A stretch of 64,000 nt of DNA from Carnobacterium divergens DSM 20623 (GCF_000744255.1 NZ_JQLO01000001.1:434001-498000), one strand, 5' to 3'; positions 43,270 through 51,784 are shown, counted from the first letter of the stretch. The notes: generated by a model not told the origin, from the letters alone. Translations and numbers: made by a program.

Positions 43270-43713
43270 ATGACAGGTGGAGAAATTGCAGCAATTATTG
43301 CAGCAGTTGCATTTGCCGTTTTAGTTGTGTTTATCGTGATGGCAGTGATGAAAATCACTAAAATTATGGAAGAAATTTCTAAAACAGTAAAAGAGGCAAA
43401 CAACAGTATCGAAGTGATTACGAAAGATGTCGATAGTTTATCGATTGAAGTTGAAGGGCTATTGAATAAATCCAATGTTTTATTAGATGATGTCAACGGC
43501 AAATTAGGTATGACAGACCCTCTATTCCAAGCAATTGGTGATTTGGGTGTGACGGTTTCTGATTTAAACCAATCAAGTCGTAATTTAGCAGGGCATGTAA
43601 CAGGCGCAACTAAGAAAACTGCGCAAGCTTCCGTTATTTCAAAAATTGGCCGTACGGCATGGTCAATGAATAAAAATCGTAAAGCTAAAAAAGTATCGAA
43701 ACAATCACTATAA
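43270..43713 (+). CDS. DUF948 protein (YtxG-like)
   Basis: 147 residues with one N-terminal membrane segment (about 7-28), a helical region with regular heptads (about 30-80; EISKTVKEANNSIEVITKDVDSLSIEVEGLL-type DUF948 pattern) and a basic end (RKAKKVSKQSL). In B. subtilis ytxG is a general-stress gene next to ytxH, and that pairing is kept here with a 21-nt gap. Function unknown. SD GGGAGTGAGG. Confidence 0.85.
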   Translation: MTGGEIAAIIAAVAFAVLVVFIVMAVMKITKIMEEISKTVKEANNSIEVITKDVDSLSIEVEGLLNKSNVLLDDVNGKLGMTDPLFQAIGDLGVTVSDLNQSSRNLAGHVTGATKKTAQASVISKIGRTAWSMNKNRKAKKVSKQSL

Positions 43714-43734
43714 AAATGAAATGAGGAATGAAAG

Positions 43735-44289
43735 ATGGCTAAAAAAGGTGGATTTTTACTAGGAACAATTATTGGTGGTACAGCTGCAGCAATTACTGCA
43801 TTATTATTTGCACCAAAATCAGGAAAAGAATTACGTGGCGATATTAACGATAAAGCCAATGATTTTAAAGAAACTGCAAAAGACTATGCAGATATCGCTG
43901 TAGATAAGGGAACTGAAATTAGTCGTGTTGCAAAAGATGCTACAGAAGATATCAAAGTAAACTTAAAAGATACTGCGAATCAATTTGCAGATCAATTAAA
44001 ACAAACATCTAAAGAAGTAGAATCAGATTTAGAAGATATTCATACTGAATTAGATAGCAACAAAGAAGAGTTGAAATCAGACTTAGAAGATACAAAAGAT
44101 ACAGCTGTAGCAGGAGCTAAAAATGTTGCAGATGAAGTGAAATCAGCAACTGATGATGTAAAAGGGGAAGCTAAAAAAACAGCTGAAACAGTGAAATCAG
44201 ATGCGAAAGATGTTGCGAACGAAGCAAAAGACCAAGCAAAAGATGTAAAAGAAGACGTTAAAGCAACGATTAAAGACGCTAAAAAATAA
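43735..44289 (+). CDS. ytxH: YtxH-family protein with LEA-like repeats
   Basis: 184 residues. The first ~40 form the YtxH domain: GGFLLGTIIGGTAAAITALLFAPKSGKELRGD. The remainder is a low-complexity, charged, helical region with an approximately 11-residue periodicity (Lys-Asp-Ala-Glu repeats such as AKDVANEAKDQAKDVKED) resembling LEA or apolipoprotein-like helices. B. subtilis YtxH is a stress protein of unknown mechanism. AATGAGG is the SD, and a shared terminator follows. Confidence 0.87.
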   Translation: MAKKGGFLLGTIIGGTAAAITALLFAPKSGKELRGDINDKANDFKETAKDYADIAVDKGTEISRVAKDATEDIKVNLKDTANQFADQLKQTSKEVESDLEDIHTELDSNKEELKSDLEDTKDTAVAGAKNVADEVKSATDDVKGEAKKTAETVKSDAKDVANEAKDQAKDVKEDVKATIKDAKK

Positions 44290-44300
44290 ACGCAAGTTAA

Positions 44301-44344
44301 AAACCGTTTGACCTCCATTTATTTGGAGGTCAAACGGTTTTTTT
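44301..44344. terminator. Bidirectional terminator between ytxH and the lipoprotein gene
   Basis: AAACCGTTTGACCTCCA and its complement form a perfect 17-bp stem around a 6-nt loop with T and A runs on the two sides. Confidence 0.92.
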
Positions 44345-44347
44345 AGG

Positions 44348-44995
44348 TTATACACCAAAGGCATCGCTTAATTCTTTAAAAATATCATTTTCGTTTTGAA
44401 TGACCCAAGCGTTTTTATCATCGGGATTTTCTTTTAGAGAAATAGATAGTTTTATAGGTTCTTTTGTTTCAGTATTTGCTTTAATTTTTTCTGAATAAAT
44501 GTCAAAAGCTAATTGATTAATCACCTTTTGTGCATCTTCTTCAGACAAATCTTCTTTGATTAAATCGGGGTTAGCTGCTATCTTTTGGGAGATTTCTTCT
44601 TCAAGGTTATCTAAATTCAATTCTTTTAAGCCAGAAACAGTTACTTCAACAGTTGCTTTATCTGATTTTTCATGTAAAATTTTTGTCGAAAATTTAGTGT
44701 TTTTTTTCAAATTCGTTTGATAAACTTGATAAAGGTCATCTAGCTTCTTATCGTAGTCCGCGCCTAATTTGAACTGCTCTTTTAAAGAGGTAGTAAAGTT
44801 TTCTTTGTCTTCTTTTGCTAAGTCCATTTCTTTTTCAGCAAAAGCTTTTTGTAAAGTGTCGGTTTCTTCACTATAGATATAGGCTTTGATATAGCTTGAA
44901 ATAGCATCTTCTGAATCAACTTTTTTTGTACAACCAGCTAACAAGGTTAAGCTGATACTCAATACAGCTAAAATGGGTAAAATTCTTTTTTTCAT
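44348..44995 (-). CDS. Lipoprotein of the galU operon, unknown function
   Basis: 215 residues starting with a lipoprotein signal peptide and lipobox (SISLTLLAGC, modified Cys at 22). The mature part is charged and helical, with regularly spaced Glu/Lys and a C-terminal beta-rich piece (PIKLSISLKENPDDKNAWVIQNEND), resembling the DUF5105-type lipoproteins of Firmicutes, though I cannot confirm the family. It is the last of four tightly spaced minus-strand genes after galU and the glycan synthase, so it may be a surface component of the same polysaccharide system. Confidence 0.8.
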   Translation of the reverse strand: MKKRILPILAVLSISLTLLAGCTKKVDSEDAISSYIKAYIYSEETDTLQKAFAEKEMDLAKEDKENFTTSLKEQFKLGADYDKKLDDLYQVYQTNLKKNTKFSTKILHEKSDKATVEVTVSGLKELNLDNLEEEISQKIAANPDLIKEDLSEEDAQKVINQLAFDIYSEKIKANTETKEPIKLSISLKENPDDKNAWVIQNENDIFKELSDAFGV

Positions 44996-45016
44996 TTTTA
45001 TAGGCTCCTATTACTA

Positions 45017-45547
45017 TTAACGTCCATTACGGAAATAGTTTTTCTTTTCTTCTACAATATTTCTTCTTTCATCCTGGCTTAAGTTAGGATCACTTAGACG
45101 TTCTCCATACTCACGCCCTTTATTGCTGCGTTCTTGCCAATTGTTTTGACTAGCTCCCGTTGTTGCTTCTGGAGTAGCAGAACTAGCCGACGGTTCATTT
45201 GGTTCTACCGGAGTAGTTTGTTGAGTATTCACTGCTGCTTGTTGTTCTTGAGCTGCTTGCTCATTAGCGACTTGCTGGGCTTGTTCTTGGGTAGCGCGAG
45301 CTTGAGCTTCTTCTTCTGCTTTGACTAAAGCCTCTTCTTTGATGGCAATTTTTTCTTTGATCGTTTCTTTCACTTCAACATCGACTCTAGAAAGAACTTG
45401 ATTAAGTTGTGTCATCATTTTTTCTCGTTTAATTTTGAAACGATTTTCAATCAAACTTGAAGTATCGGGTTTGGCAATAGCAGGAACTGAACATAGGCTT
45501 CCTCCAACAATCATTATTACAGCACCTGTTACTAATTTCTTTTTCAT
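45017..45547 (-). CDS. Secreted Gln/Ala-rich coiled-coil protein, unknown function
   Basis: 176 residues with a signal peptide (MKKKLVTGAVIMIVGGSLCSVPAIA, cleavage likely after AIA). The mature protein has a charged helix (about 35-85), then low-complexity EEAQARATQEQAQQ and Ala/Gln/Thr/Pro-rich sequence, and a C-terminal block NWQERSNKGREYGERLSDPNLSQDERRNIVEEKK. It lies 26 nt after the synthase and 21 nt before the lipoprotein gene. I do not recognise the family. Position suggests an exported partner of the glycan synthase. Confidence 0.75.
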   Translation of the reverse strand: MKKKLVTGAVIMIVGGSLCSVPAIAKPDTSSLIENRFKIKREKMMTQLNQVLSRVDVEVKETIKEKIAIKEEALVKAEEEAQARATQEQAQQVANEQAAQEQQAAVNTQQTTPVEPNEPSASSATPEATTGASQNNWQERSNKGREYGERLSDPNLSQDERRNIVEEKKNYFRNGR

Positions 45548-45573
45548 TAATAAAATCTCCTTTTCTTATTTAA

Positions 45574-47556
45574 TTATCTTAATGTAAGATAATTTTCTCG
45601 ATTGAAATAACGATTTTTATTCACATCATGAAGAATTCTCCAAGCTCTTAAGTTTTTGACTTCACCGACTTGATTTTTCATGTCAGAGTAGATTAAATGA
45701 TGAAGGGCTTTTTGATTTTCTTTAGTTAGATGATTGATTTTAAATGTAACTTCAATTGTATTACCGGATGTTTTTAACTTCGTTTTTTGAATAGGTAAAT
45801 CGGTTAATTCTTTAAAAGAAATTGTGGTGTAGTAATTTTCTTTTAATTGTCGTGCTAATTTTTTGCGATAGGGTAAGTTTAAAATTAAATGAGATTCACT
45901 AATGATAATGTCTTCAGCAAAGAGGTTCGTTTTGCCAATGTTAATAATTTCATCCACGATGACTTTTACAAATAAAGGCAATCTAGGACGTTCAATTGCA
46001 ACGAAAACAACAATCGTTAATGCAAAAATATTATAAAGTAACCAATACGTGTTTAGATTAAAGAATGAAATCGCGTGTCCTGATTGATAGCTAGTTAGGG
46101 ATAGTTTTACAAAAGCGATTAAACAAATAACCAATAATACAATTTGTGTTCGAATGATGCGCCAGTTAAAGTGGCTAGTGGTTTGCTTCAAACCTTTTTT
46201 TGTTACATGGAATTTTTTTCCTTTATCTGATTTAGCAAATACTTCTTTAAAAACTGCCCAAAACACTTGTGGCGCGGTGGATAATTCATAAATATGACTT
46301 AATAATGAATGGTATTTTTTTCCTGCAATTGATTTAAACATTAGTTGTCCTGAAAGATAAGAAGGGACCCAAAATAAAAGTAAATCAGTAAAAGCAGCTT
46401 CAATACTATAAACATTGAATAAAATATAAAGAAGGGGACAAATAATATAAATTAATTTGTAGATTCCATAAAACCAATACAAAACACCATCGACATAAAA
46501 TAATTTTTGGATAAAACTTAGTTCAGGTAGCTTGTTTAACTTGTACTTCTTAAATACTTGAATATTGCCACGTCCCCAACGATCTCGTTGTTTAATAAAA
46601 TCTTCTAATGTTTCAGGAGAAATGCCTGATGCTAAAGCTTCATTTACAAAAACAGTCTTCCAACCATTATTTTGAATGATTAAACCAGTTGCCATATCTT
46701 CCGTAATTACACCAGTGCTAAAGCCACCGATTTCTTCTAGTGTCTTGCGACGAAAAAGAGCATTACTTCCAACATATAAAAGGGCATTGTATTGATCTTT
46801 TGCCGTTTGCAAAGAGCGCATAAAGAAGTCTTGTTCGTTATTAACTTCATTATGTAGAAATAAATTATTTTGAAAAATATCATAGTTGAAAAAGGTTTGG
46901 GGTGTTTGAACAAAACCCACATCTTCTTGATAAAAATACCCTAAGGTTCGCTTTAAAAAATTACGTTTTGGAACCATATCGGCATCTTGTGTGACAACAA
47001 TTTCACCTGTTGTTTTAGTCAAAGCATGGTTTAGATTGCCTGCTTTTGCATGCTCGCTGCTGTCTCTATTAATGTAGCCAATATTGAATTCTTTAGCTAA
47101 CATAGCTATATCATTGCGATTTCCATCATCACAAAGATAGATAGAAACAAGGTGTTTCGGGTAATCAATATTTTGACAACCTAAAATTGTGCGATTTAAA
47201 ATTTCAGCATTTTCGTTATAAGTTGCAATTAAAATATCGACAGTTGGAAGTTTTTTAAGTCGCTTTAGACTACGAAATTTTCTGCGATAGGGGGACCAAA
47301 ACAGTATAACTAAAACTAGGGATTGTAAAAACCCCATTATTTCAGCAAATAATAGTAACCCTCCAGAAAAACTACTAAAAATAGTAATAGTTGGGAAAGA
47401 ATAAGCAATTCTCCAATAAAGATAGATGCCATTCATTAAAACGTACCCAATTAATAAAAAACGTCTGAATTTTAAGTTGATTTTGGTTAAAATATAAAAA
47501 ATACTTAGAAAAATAATACTAGGAATCGTGTAGTAATAGAATAATAGCTGATACAT
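45574..47556 (-). CDS. Processive family 2 glycosyltransferase (cellulose/hyaluronan-synthase-like)
   Basis: 660 residues. Membrane segments at the N-terminus (about 5-95) and C-terminus (about 345-530) flank a GT2 domain with VDILIATYNENAEIL (about 104), DDGNRND, the DxD motif VTQDADMVP (about 188), the acceptor motif TEDMATGL (about 284) and QRDRWGRGN (QxxRW, about 324), the hallmark of processive synthases. After ERPRLPLFVKV (about 545) the C-terminal ~110 residues align in position with a BcsA PilZ domain but lack proper RxxxR and DxSxxG c-di-GMP motifs. It follows galU by 15 nt. Product is inferred to be a beta-glucan-type exopolysaccharide. Confidence 0.87.
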   Translation of the reverse strand: MYQLLFYYYTIPSIIFLSIFYILTKINLKFRRFLLIGYVLMNGIYLYWRIAYSFPTITIFSSFSGGLLLFAEIMGFLQSLVLVILFWSPYRRKFRSLKRLKKLPTVDILIATYNENAEILNRTILGCQNIDYPKHLVSIYLCDDGNRNDIAMLAKEFNIGYINRDSSEHAKAGNLNHALTKTTGEIVVTQDADMVPKRNFLKRTLGYFYQEDVGFVQTPQTFFNYDIFQNNLFLHNEVNNEQDFFMRSLQTAKDQYNALLYVGSNALFRRKTLEEIGGFSTGVITEDMATGLIIQNNGWKTVFVNEALASGISPETLEDFIKQRDRWGRGNIQVFKKYKLNKLPELSFIQKLFYVDGVLYWFYGIYKLIYIICPLLYILFNVYSIEAAFTDLLLFWVPSYLSGQLMFKSIAGKKYHSLLSHIYELSTAPQVFWAVFKEVFAKSDKGKKFHVTKKGLKQTTSHFNWRIIRTQIVLLVICLIAFVKLSLTSYQSGHAISFFNLNTYWLLYNIFALTIVVFVAIERPRLPLFVKVIVDEIINIGKTNLFAEDIIISESHLILNLPYRKKLARQLKENYYTTISFKELTDLPIQKTKLKTSGNTIEVTFKINHLTKENQKALHHLIYSDMKNQVGEVKNLRAWRILHDVNKNRYFNRENYLTLR

Positions 47557-47571
47557 GTTTTTTCCTTCCTT

Positions 47572-48438
47572 TTACAAAGTAATCGTTTTTAGATATGTTT
47601 TTAAGTCTTCTTTTAATTCTGGATGGTTTAATCCGTATTCAATATTGGTTTTTAAAAAGCCCATTTTATCTCCAACGTCGTAACGTGTCCCTTTAAATTC
47701 ATAAGAGTAAACCTCCTCTTGTTTGTTCAAAGTAGCGATAGCGTCAGTTAATTGAATCTCATTGCCAACACCGGGTTCTTGTTTTTCTAATAGGTCAAAA
47801 ATAGCTGGAGTTAGCAAGTATCTGCCAATAATCGCTAAATTACTTGGTGCATCTTCGATAGCAGGTTTTTCAACTAAACCATTTACTTGGCATAATTGTT
47901 CAGAGGAATTTTCAATCGGACTAACTACGCCGTATTTTGAAATTTCTTCAAGAGGCATCGCCATCGTTGCAACAATAGAGCGACCTTTTTTTTCATAGGC
48001 ATCCATTAATTGTTTTGTTAGTGGTTTGGTATCTGCCATCAGATCATCTCCAAGTAATACAACAAAGGGTTCATTTCCAATAAATGATTTTCCTTGTAAG
48101 ATTGCATGTCCTAAGCCATTTGGATTTGTTTGACGAATAAAATGCAATTTAATACCGGTTGTATCCTCTACAAGTTTTAAAAGATCCGTTTTTCCTTTTT
48201 CTTTTAAAGTAGATTCTAATTCTGGATGAGAGTCAAAATAATCTTCAATGCTACGTTTCCCTCGACCCGTAACGAGTAAAATTTCTTCGATTCCCGCTTC
48301 TTTTGCTTCTTCTATAATAAATTGAATCGTTGGTTTATCAATGATTGGAAGCATTTCTTTTGCAACTGATTTTGTAATCGGTAAAAATCGAGTGCCTAAC
48401 CCTCCAACAGGGATAATCGCTTTTCTTACTTTGTTCAT
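47572..48438 (-). CDS. galU: UTP--glucose-1-phosphate uridylyltransferase
   Basis: GalU makes UDP-glucose from UTP and glucose-1-phosphate. The 288 residues show the nucleotide-binding start [27 protein letters not shown], the [11 protein letters not shown] block, [20 protein letters not shown] and the VEKP/GRYLL blocks. It heads a four-gene minus-strand operon with the glycan synthase, supplying its likely substrate, and the same UDP-glucose feeds UgtP. A TTGACA promoter with operator-like palindromes lies upstream. Confidence 0.95.
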   Translation of the reverse strand: MNKVRKAIIPVGGLGTRFLPITKSVAKEMLPIIDKPTIQFIIEEAKEAGIEEILLVTGRGKRSIEDYFDSHPELESTLKEKGKTDLLKLVEDTTGIKLHFIRQTNPNGLGHAILQGKSFIGNEPFVVLLGDDLMADTKPLTKQLMDAYEKKGRSIVATMAMPLEEISKYGVVSPIENSSEQLCQVNGLVEKPAIEDAPSNLAIIGRYLLTPAIFDLLEKQEPGVGNEIQLTDAIATLNKQEEVYSYEFKGTRYDVGDKMGFLKTNIEYGLNHPELKEDLKTYLKTITL

Positions 48439-48473
48439 AAAATATTAACTCCATTCTGCTATTTTTCTGCTTA

Positions 48474-48492
48474 TACTATTTATTGAATAGTA
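48474..48492. promoter_or_regulatory. Operator-like palindrome 1 (galU side)
   Basis: TACTATTTATTGAATAGTA, an inverted repeat of TACTATT, lies just downstream of the galU -10, around its probable transcription start. It is nearly identical to palindrome 2 at 48541-48559 (17 of 19 bases). PadR proteins bind such TACT-N11-AGTA dyads, so PadR is the likely binder (inference). Confidence 0.6.
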
Positions 48493-48504
48493 GTTGCTTT
48501 TTAT

Positions 48505-48532
48505 AATATACAACAAAAAAAAATATTGTCAA
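48505..48532 (-). promoter_or_regulatory. Promoter of the galU operon
   Basis: On the minus strand, a perfect TTGACA (48527-48532), a 16-bp spacer and TATATT (48505-48510; TATTAT two bases on with 18 bp is an alternative). Palindromes flank both sides. Confidence 0.75.
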
Positions 48533-48540
48533 TAGAATAA

Positions 48541-48559
48541 TACTGTTTTATGAATAGTA
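48541..48559. promoter_or_regulatory. Operator-like palindrome 2 (padR side)
   Basis: TACTGTTTTATGAATAGTA lies between the -35 boxes of the divergent galU and padR promoters, 67 bp from its near twin. The two copies share the 13-bp core TGAATAGTAGTTG at their right ends. Confidence 0.6.
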
Positions 48560-48571
48560 GTTGAAGTTTTA

Positions 48572-48600
48572 TTGCTACTTAAAGGGATTATTGATATAAT
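48572..48600 (+). promoter_or_regulatory. Promoter of padR
   Basis: TTGCTA (48572-48577), 17-bp spacer, TATAAT (48595-48600), followed after 15 nt by the AAGGAG SD. Confidence 0.7.
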
Positions 48601-48629
48601 AATAGATATTGTCTTAAGGAGAAGTGTCT

Positions 48630-48974
48630 ATGAGAGCCGCAACACAATTTAAAAAAGGCGCATTAGAGATGTGTGTCCTTTATTTATTAAAAAATGAAGA
48701 TCGCTATGGGTATGATTTGACCCAAGTAGTTAATAAATACGTTCCGACAACCGAAGGTGCGCTTTATCCTGTCTTAAGACGATTAGTCAAAGAAGATTTT
48801 TGTATTTCCTATACAAAAGAATCATCAGGTGGGCCTTCAAGAAAATATTATCGCATAACCTCTAAGGGGGAAGACTATTTAGCGTCATTAATTGAAGATT
48901 GGGATATTTTTGTTCAAAATATAAAAAAAATGAGGGAGGATGAAGATAATGGACTTAACAAAAGAGTATTTTAA
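48630..48974 (+). CDS. PadR-family transcriptional regulator
   Basis: 114 residues with the PadR winged helix: FKKGALEMCVLYLLKNEDRYGYDLTQVV, then TEGALYPVLRRLVKEDFC (recognition helix and wing) and GPSRKYYRITSKGEDYL. The ATG at 48630 has AAGGAG 8 nt upstream; a GTG at 48624 is too close to it. It overlaps the following DUF1700 gene by 26 nt. PadR plus DUF1700 plus DUF4097 is a recurrent Firmicute arrangement linked to envelope stress. Palindromes in the divergent promoter suggest it controls itself and galU. Confidence 0.9.
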   Translation: MRAATQFKKGALEMCVLYLLKNEDRYGYDLTQVVNKYVPTTEGALYPVLRRLVKEDFCISYTKESSGGPSRKYYRITSKGEDYLASLIEDWDIFVQNIKKMREDEDNGLNKRVF

Positions 48975-50505
48975 AGAACTGAAAAGTTATTTTTCAGAGG
49001 ATGATTTAGAGAGTTACTATGAAATTAAAGAAGACCTAATGGATCACATCGAAGCGTGTAAAGAAGACGGACAGACGGTTGAAGAAGCGTTAAGTTCGTT
49101 AGCCTCTCCTAAAGAAGTAGCGGATGATTTTTTTGAGGATCGTCGCTTACAAACAGCAATGAATGCAGAAAAAGATGTTATTCCAAGTGAAGAAATCCAA
49201 TCTGTTTTTTTAGGCACTCAAAAGAAAAAAATGAAGATTTTAGCGATGTCAATCTTCACTGTGGTTCGTATTTTTTTTATGTCTTTATTATTGTTCGTGT
49301 TATTTTATTTTCTTGTTTATTTAGGAGAAGAAATGATTAATGAGAAGCATTTAGCAATTATACCTTTATCCTCTAGCTTAATGATTGTAGCGATTATTAG
49401 TTTAGGATTTAGAAAAAAACGGTTATTTAAAAAAATACATTTAAGTGGTTGGACGTCAGTAGTGTTAGTTTTTTTAAGTTTGATTATATTAGCAGGTGCT
49501 TTTTTAGCAGGAGATTTATTTTATCAAGGAATCAAAATTGAACAAGATTTAGTGATAAAAAATGAAAAAGATGTCAAACTTATAATGGATTCAGATGCAG
49601 ATGTTGAAATTACAACAGTAGAGGTTCCTAAAAACGAAGAATTCCGAATTTTTTTAAGCGGACGATTCAAAAAAAGTGAACTAACTAAAATCAATCATGC
49701 TATTAAAGGAAATAAATTTGATTTAAAAGTAGACAAACGTAATAAATTTGATTTTTTTACAAGAACAGGAAGTTCTGAAATGGTTGTTTTTATACCTGAA
49801 GGGACGAAACTGGATTCGCTTGATTTCAATTTAACAAAAGGTGAGTTACGAATTATTGATCTTCATGTTGATCATTTTAATTTAAATTTAGTTGATGGCG
49901 ATTTATATGGTAAGAATATTACATCTAATAGAGGAGAAATTTATAGTGAGTTTGGAGAAGTTGTCATTGAGGACTCAAAAACAAATTTAAAGGTAGACAG
50001 TCAAAAAGGCAAAACCATTTTAACGATGATTACAGGAGATGTTGAGGCAAACATTGAAGATGGACTTTCCATTTTTAAAGACTTGACATCAAAAAAAGTG
50101 AATGTTAAAAGCAATTCTGGAAAATTTATATTAGAAGATTCTACTATTCAAAAACTAGTTGCCGTGTCAAATGATGGACAAAGTATTGTAAAAAGAACAA
50201 AAGGATCAGTCGATTTGAAAACGACAACAGGAAAAATGATTCTTCGATCTAACAATGGACCATTAAAAGTTGTAAATGATGAAGGGACGATTATATCCAT
50301 TCAACACGATAATTTGAATGCAGACATTAAGAGTGAATCTGGCTTTATAAAATGGATCCAAGATAGTGATGCCGATATTCGCATTGTTGCAGTTTCTAAA
50401 ACAGGTGATGTGACTAATGAATTTAATTCTAAAAAGAAAGCACCTTATAAAGTTAAATTAAAGTCTGATACAGGTATGATTCGAGTAATCAAAAAAGTAA
50501 ATTAA
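48949..50505 (+). CDS. DUF1700-DUF4097 membrane protein
   Basis: 518 residues. The N-terminal ~100 are a DUF1700-type helical domain (EYFKELKSYFSEDDLESYYEIKEDLMDHIEACKEDG, then ALSSLASPKEVADDFFED). Three membrane segments follow (about 100-125, 135-150, 165-185), and an extracellular ~320-residue DUF4097 domain built of short repeated beta strands, with Asp/Asn turns. In most genomes these two domains are on separate genes; here they are one protein. GGGAGG sets the start at 48949, inside the 3' end of padR. It may act as a PadR-linked envelope sensor (inference from neighbours). Confidence 0.83.
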   Translation: MDLTKEYFKELKSYFSEDDLESYYEIKEDLMDHIEACKEDGQTVEEALSSLASPKEVADDFFEDRRLQTAMNAEKDVIPSEEIQSVFLGTQKKKMKILAMSIFTVVRIFFMSLLLFVLFYFLVYLGEEMINEKHLAIIPLSSSLMIVAIISLGFRKKRLFKKIHLSGWTSVVLVFLSLIILAGAFLAGDLFYQGIKIEQDLVIKNEKDVKLIMDSDADVEITTVEVPKNEEFRIFLSGRFKKSELTKINHAIKGNKFDLKVDKRNKFDFFTRTGSSEMVVFIPEGTKLDSLDFNLTKGELRIIDLHVDHFNLNLVDGDLYGKNITSNRGEIYSEFGEVVIEDSKTNLKVDSQKGKTILTMITGDVEANIEDGLSIFKDLTSKKVNVKSNSGKFILEDSTIQKLVAVSNDGQSIVKRTKGSVDLKTTTGKMILRSNNGPLKVVNDEGTIISIQHDNLNADIKSESGFIKWIQDSDADIRIVAVSKTGDVTNEFNSKKKAPYKVKLKSDTGMIRVIKKVN

Positions 50506-50510
50506 GACGA

Positions 50511-50551
50511 AAAAAAGGAGTCGATTGTGTTTTCTAATCGACTCCTTTTTT
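50511..50551. terminator. Bidirectional terminator between DUF4097 gene and pepQ
   Basis: AAAAAAGGAGTCGATT and its exact complement (16-bp arms) around a 9-nt loop between converging genes. Confidence 0.92.
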
Positions 50552-50555
50552 GTTT

Positions 50556-51653
50556 TTAAATCGTTGTGTAGGTTTTTGGAGTATGAGTGAAGACCTCACA
50601 ACCCTCTTTAGTAACATACAAACAATCTTCAATTCGAACACCTGCTACGCCTGGAACGTAAATACCTGGCTCGATTGAAAAGCACATGCCTTCTTCTATC
50701 ACAAGAGGGTTACCTTCCATCAGTGAAGGGTATTCATGAACCGAGCTACCTAAGCCATGACCTAATCGGTGATTAAAATAAGGTCCAAATCCAGCATCCG
50801 TAATAATATCGCGTGCAATTTTGTCTAATTCACCAGCTGTAATACCTGGTTTAACGGCTGCTAAAGCTGCATTATGGGCAGTTAAAACAATGTCGTAAAT
50901 TTCTTTAGCTTCTTTTGAAGGCTCTCCAAAGGCAACCGTTCTTGTCGCATCACTGGTATAGCCATTGTAGACAACACCTAAATCAAAGAGTACAAGTTCA
51001 TCCTTTTTAATTTTACGTTCACCAGGATTGCCATGGGGACTTGCGGCATTATCACCTGCTAAGACAATAGTATCAAAGCTCATTTGCATGATGCCTTTTT
51101 TCTTGAGTTGGTATTCAATTTCAGCAACGACTTCTTGTTCCATAATGCCTTCCTTGATGGCATTAAAACCAACTTCAAATGCGAAATCGGCCCATTTACC
51201 TGCTTCAATCATTGTGGCAATTTCATCGGGCGTTTTGATTAATTTTAACCGTTGAATCATTGGAGTTAAGTCTGTTTTAAATTGACTTGTAGGAAAGTAA
51301 TTTTGAAGAGCTTCAAACCGGTTTAATGTTAGACTGTCTTTTTCAACAGCCCAATTAGTTACTGCTGACGTAACCTCATTCACTTTTTCAGCAATGATTT
51401 TCCAAGGGTCTTCATTATCTAAATAGCCAAAAACATCGTAGTTCCATTCGCTATTTTTTGCATCATCAATTTCAAGAGCAGGAGTGAATAAAAATGGATT
51501 ACTTTCTGGAAAGACAAGTAATGCTAAAATCCGTTCATGAGGATCACTTTCATAGCCAGTAAAGTAGCCAATCGTTTCTGGAGCATTGACAAAGGCGACA
51601 TCTACTTGATGGTCTTTTAACCATTGCTGTAATTCTTTTAATTGTTTTTTCAT
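50556..51653 (-). CDS. pepQ: Xaa-Pro dipeptidase PepQ
   Basis: 365 residues from the ATG at 51653 (AGAGG at the right spacing; the earlier ATG at 51671 contains this SD). M24 metallopeptidase: an N-terminal creatinase-like domain (about 1-125), then metal ligands in LFDLGVVYNGYTSDATRTVAFG, HRLGHGLGSSVHEYP, FSIEPGIYVPG and VRIEDCLYV. It cleaves Xaa-Pro dipeptides. It is divergent from ccpA, the order conserved in many lactic acid bacteria, where CcpA binds the shared promoter region. Confidence 0.94.
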   Translation of the reverse strand: MKKQLKELQQWLKDHQVDVAFVNAPETIGYFTGYESDPHERILALLVFPESNPFLFTPALEIDDAKNSEWNYDVFGYLDNEDPWKIIAEKVNEVTSAVTNWAVEKDSLTLNRFEALQNYFPTSQFKTDLTPMIQRLKLIKTPDEIATMIEAGKWADFAFEVGFNAIKEGIMEQEVVAEIEYQLKKKGIMQMSFDTIVLAGDNAASPHGNPGERKIKKDELVLFDLGVVYNGYTSDATRTVAFGEPSKEAKEIYDIVLTAHNAALAAVKPGITAGELDKIARDIITDAGFGPYFNHRLGHGLGSSVHEYPSLMEGNPLVIEEGMCFSIEPGIYVPGVAGVRIEDCLYVTKEGCEVFTHTPKTYTTI

Positions 51654-51784
51654 CAAGATACCTCTTTTCATTTAGTTGTTCTAGTTTATTGTAGCATTAA
51701 TGATGGAAGTGGTAAAAGGATGAAAGCAAACTTTTTGATTCTTTTACCAAAAAGATAGTGAAACGAGAGTTGTTGAAAAAGTTT

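Noticed and set aside
43185-43859. A 224-codon minus-strand ORF opposite the ytxG/ytxH-like genes
   Set aside because: It mirrors two well-supported plus-strand genes with good SDs, and its translation is a Ser/Ile/Pro-rich shadow without domains.
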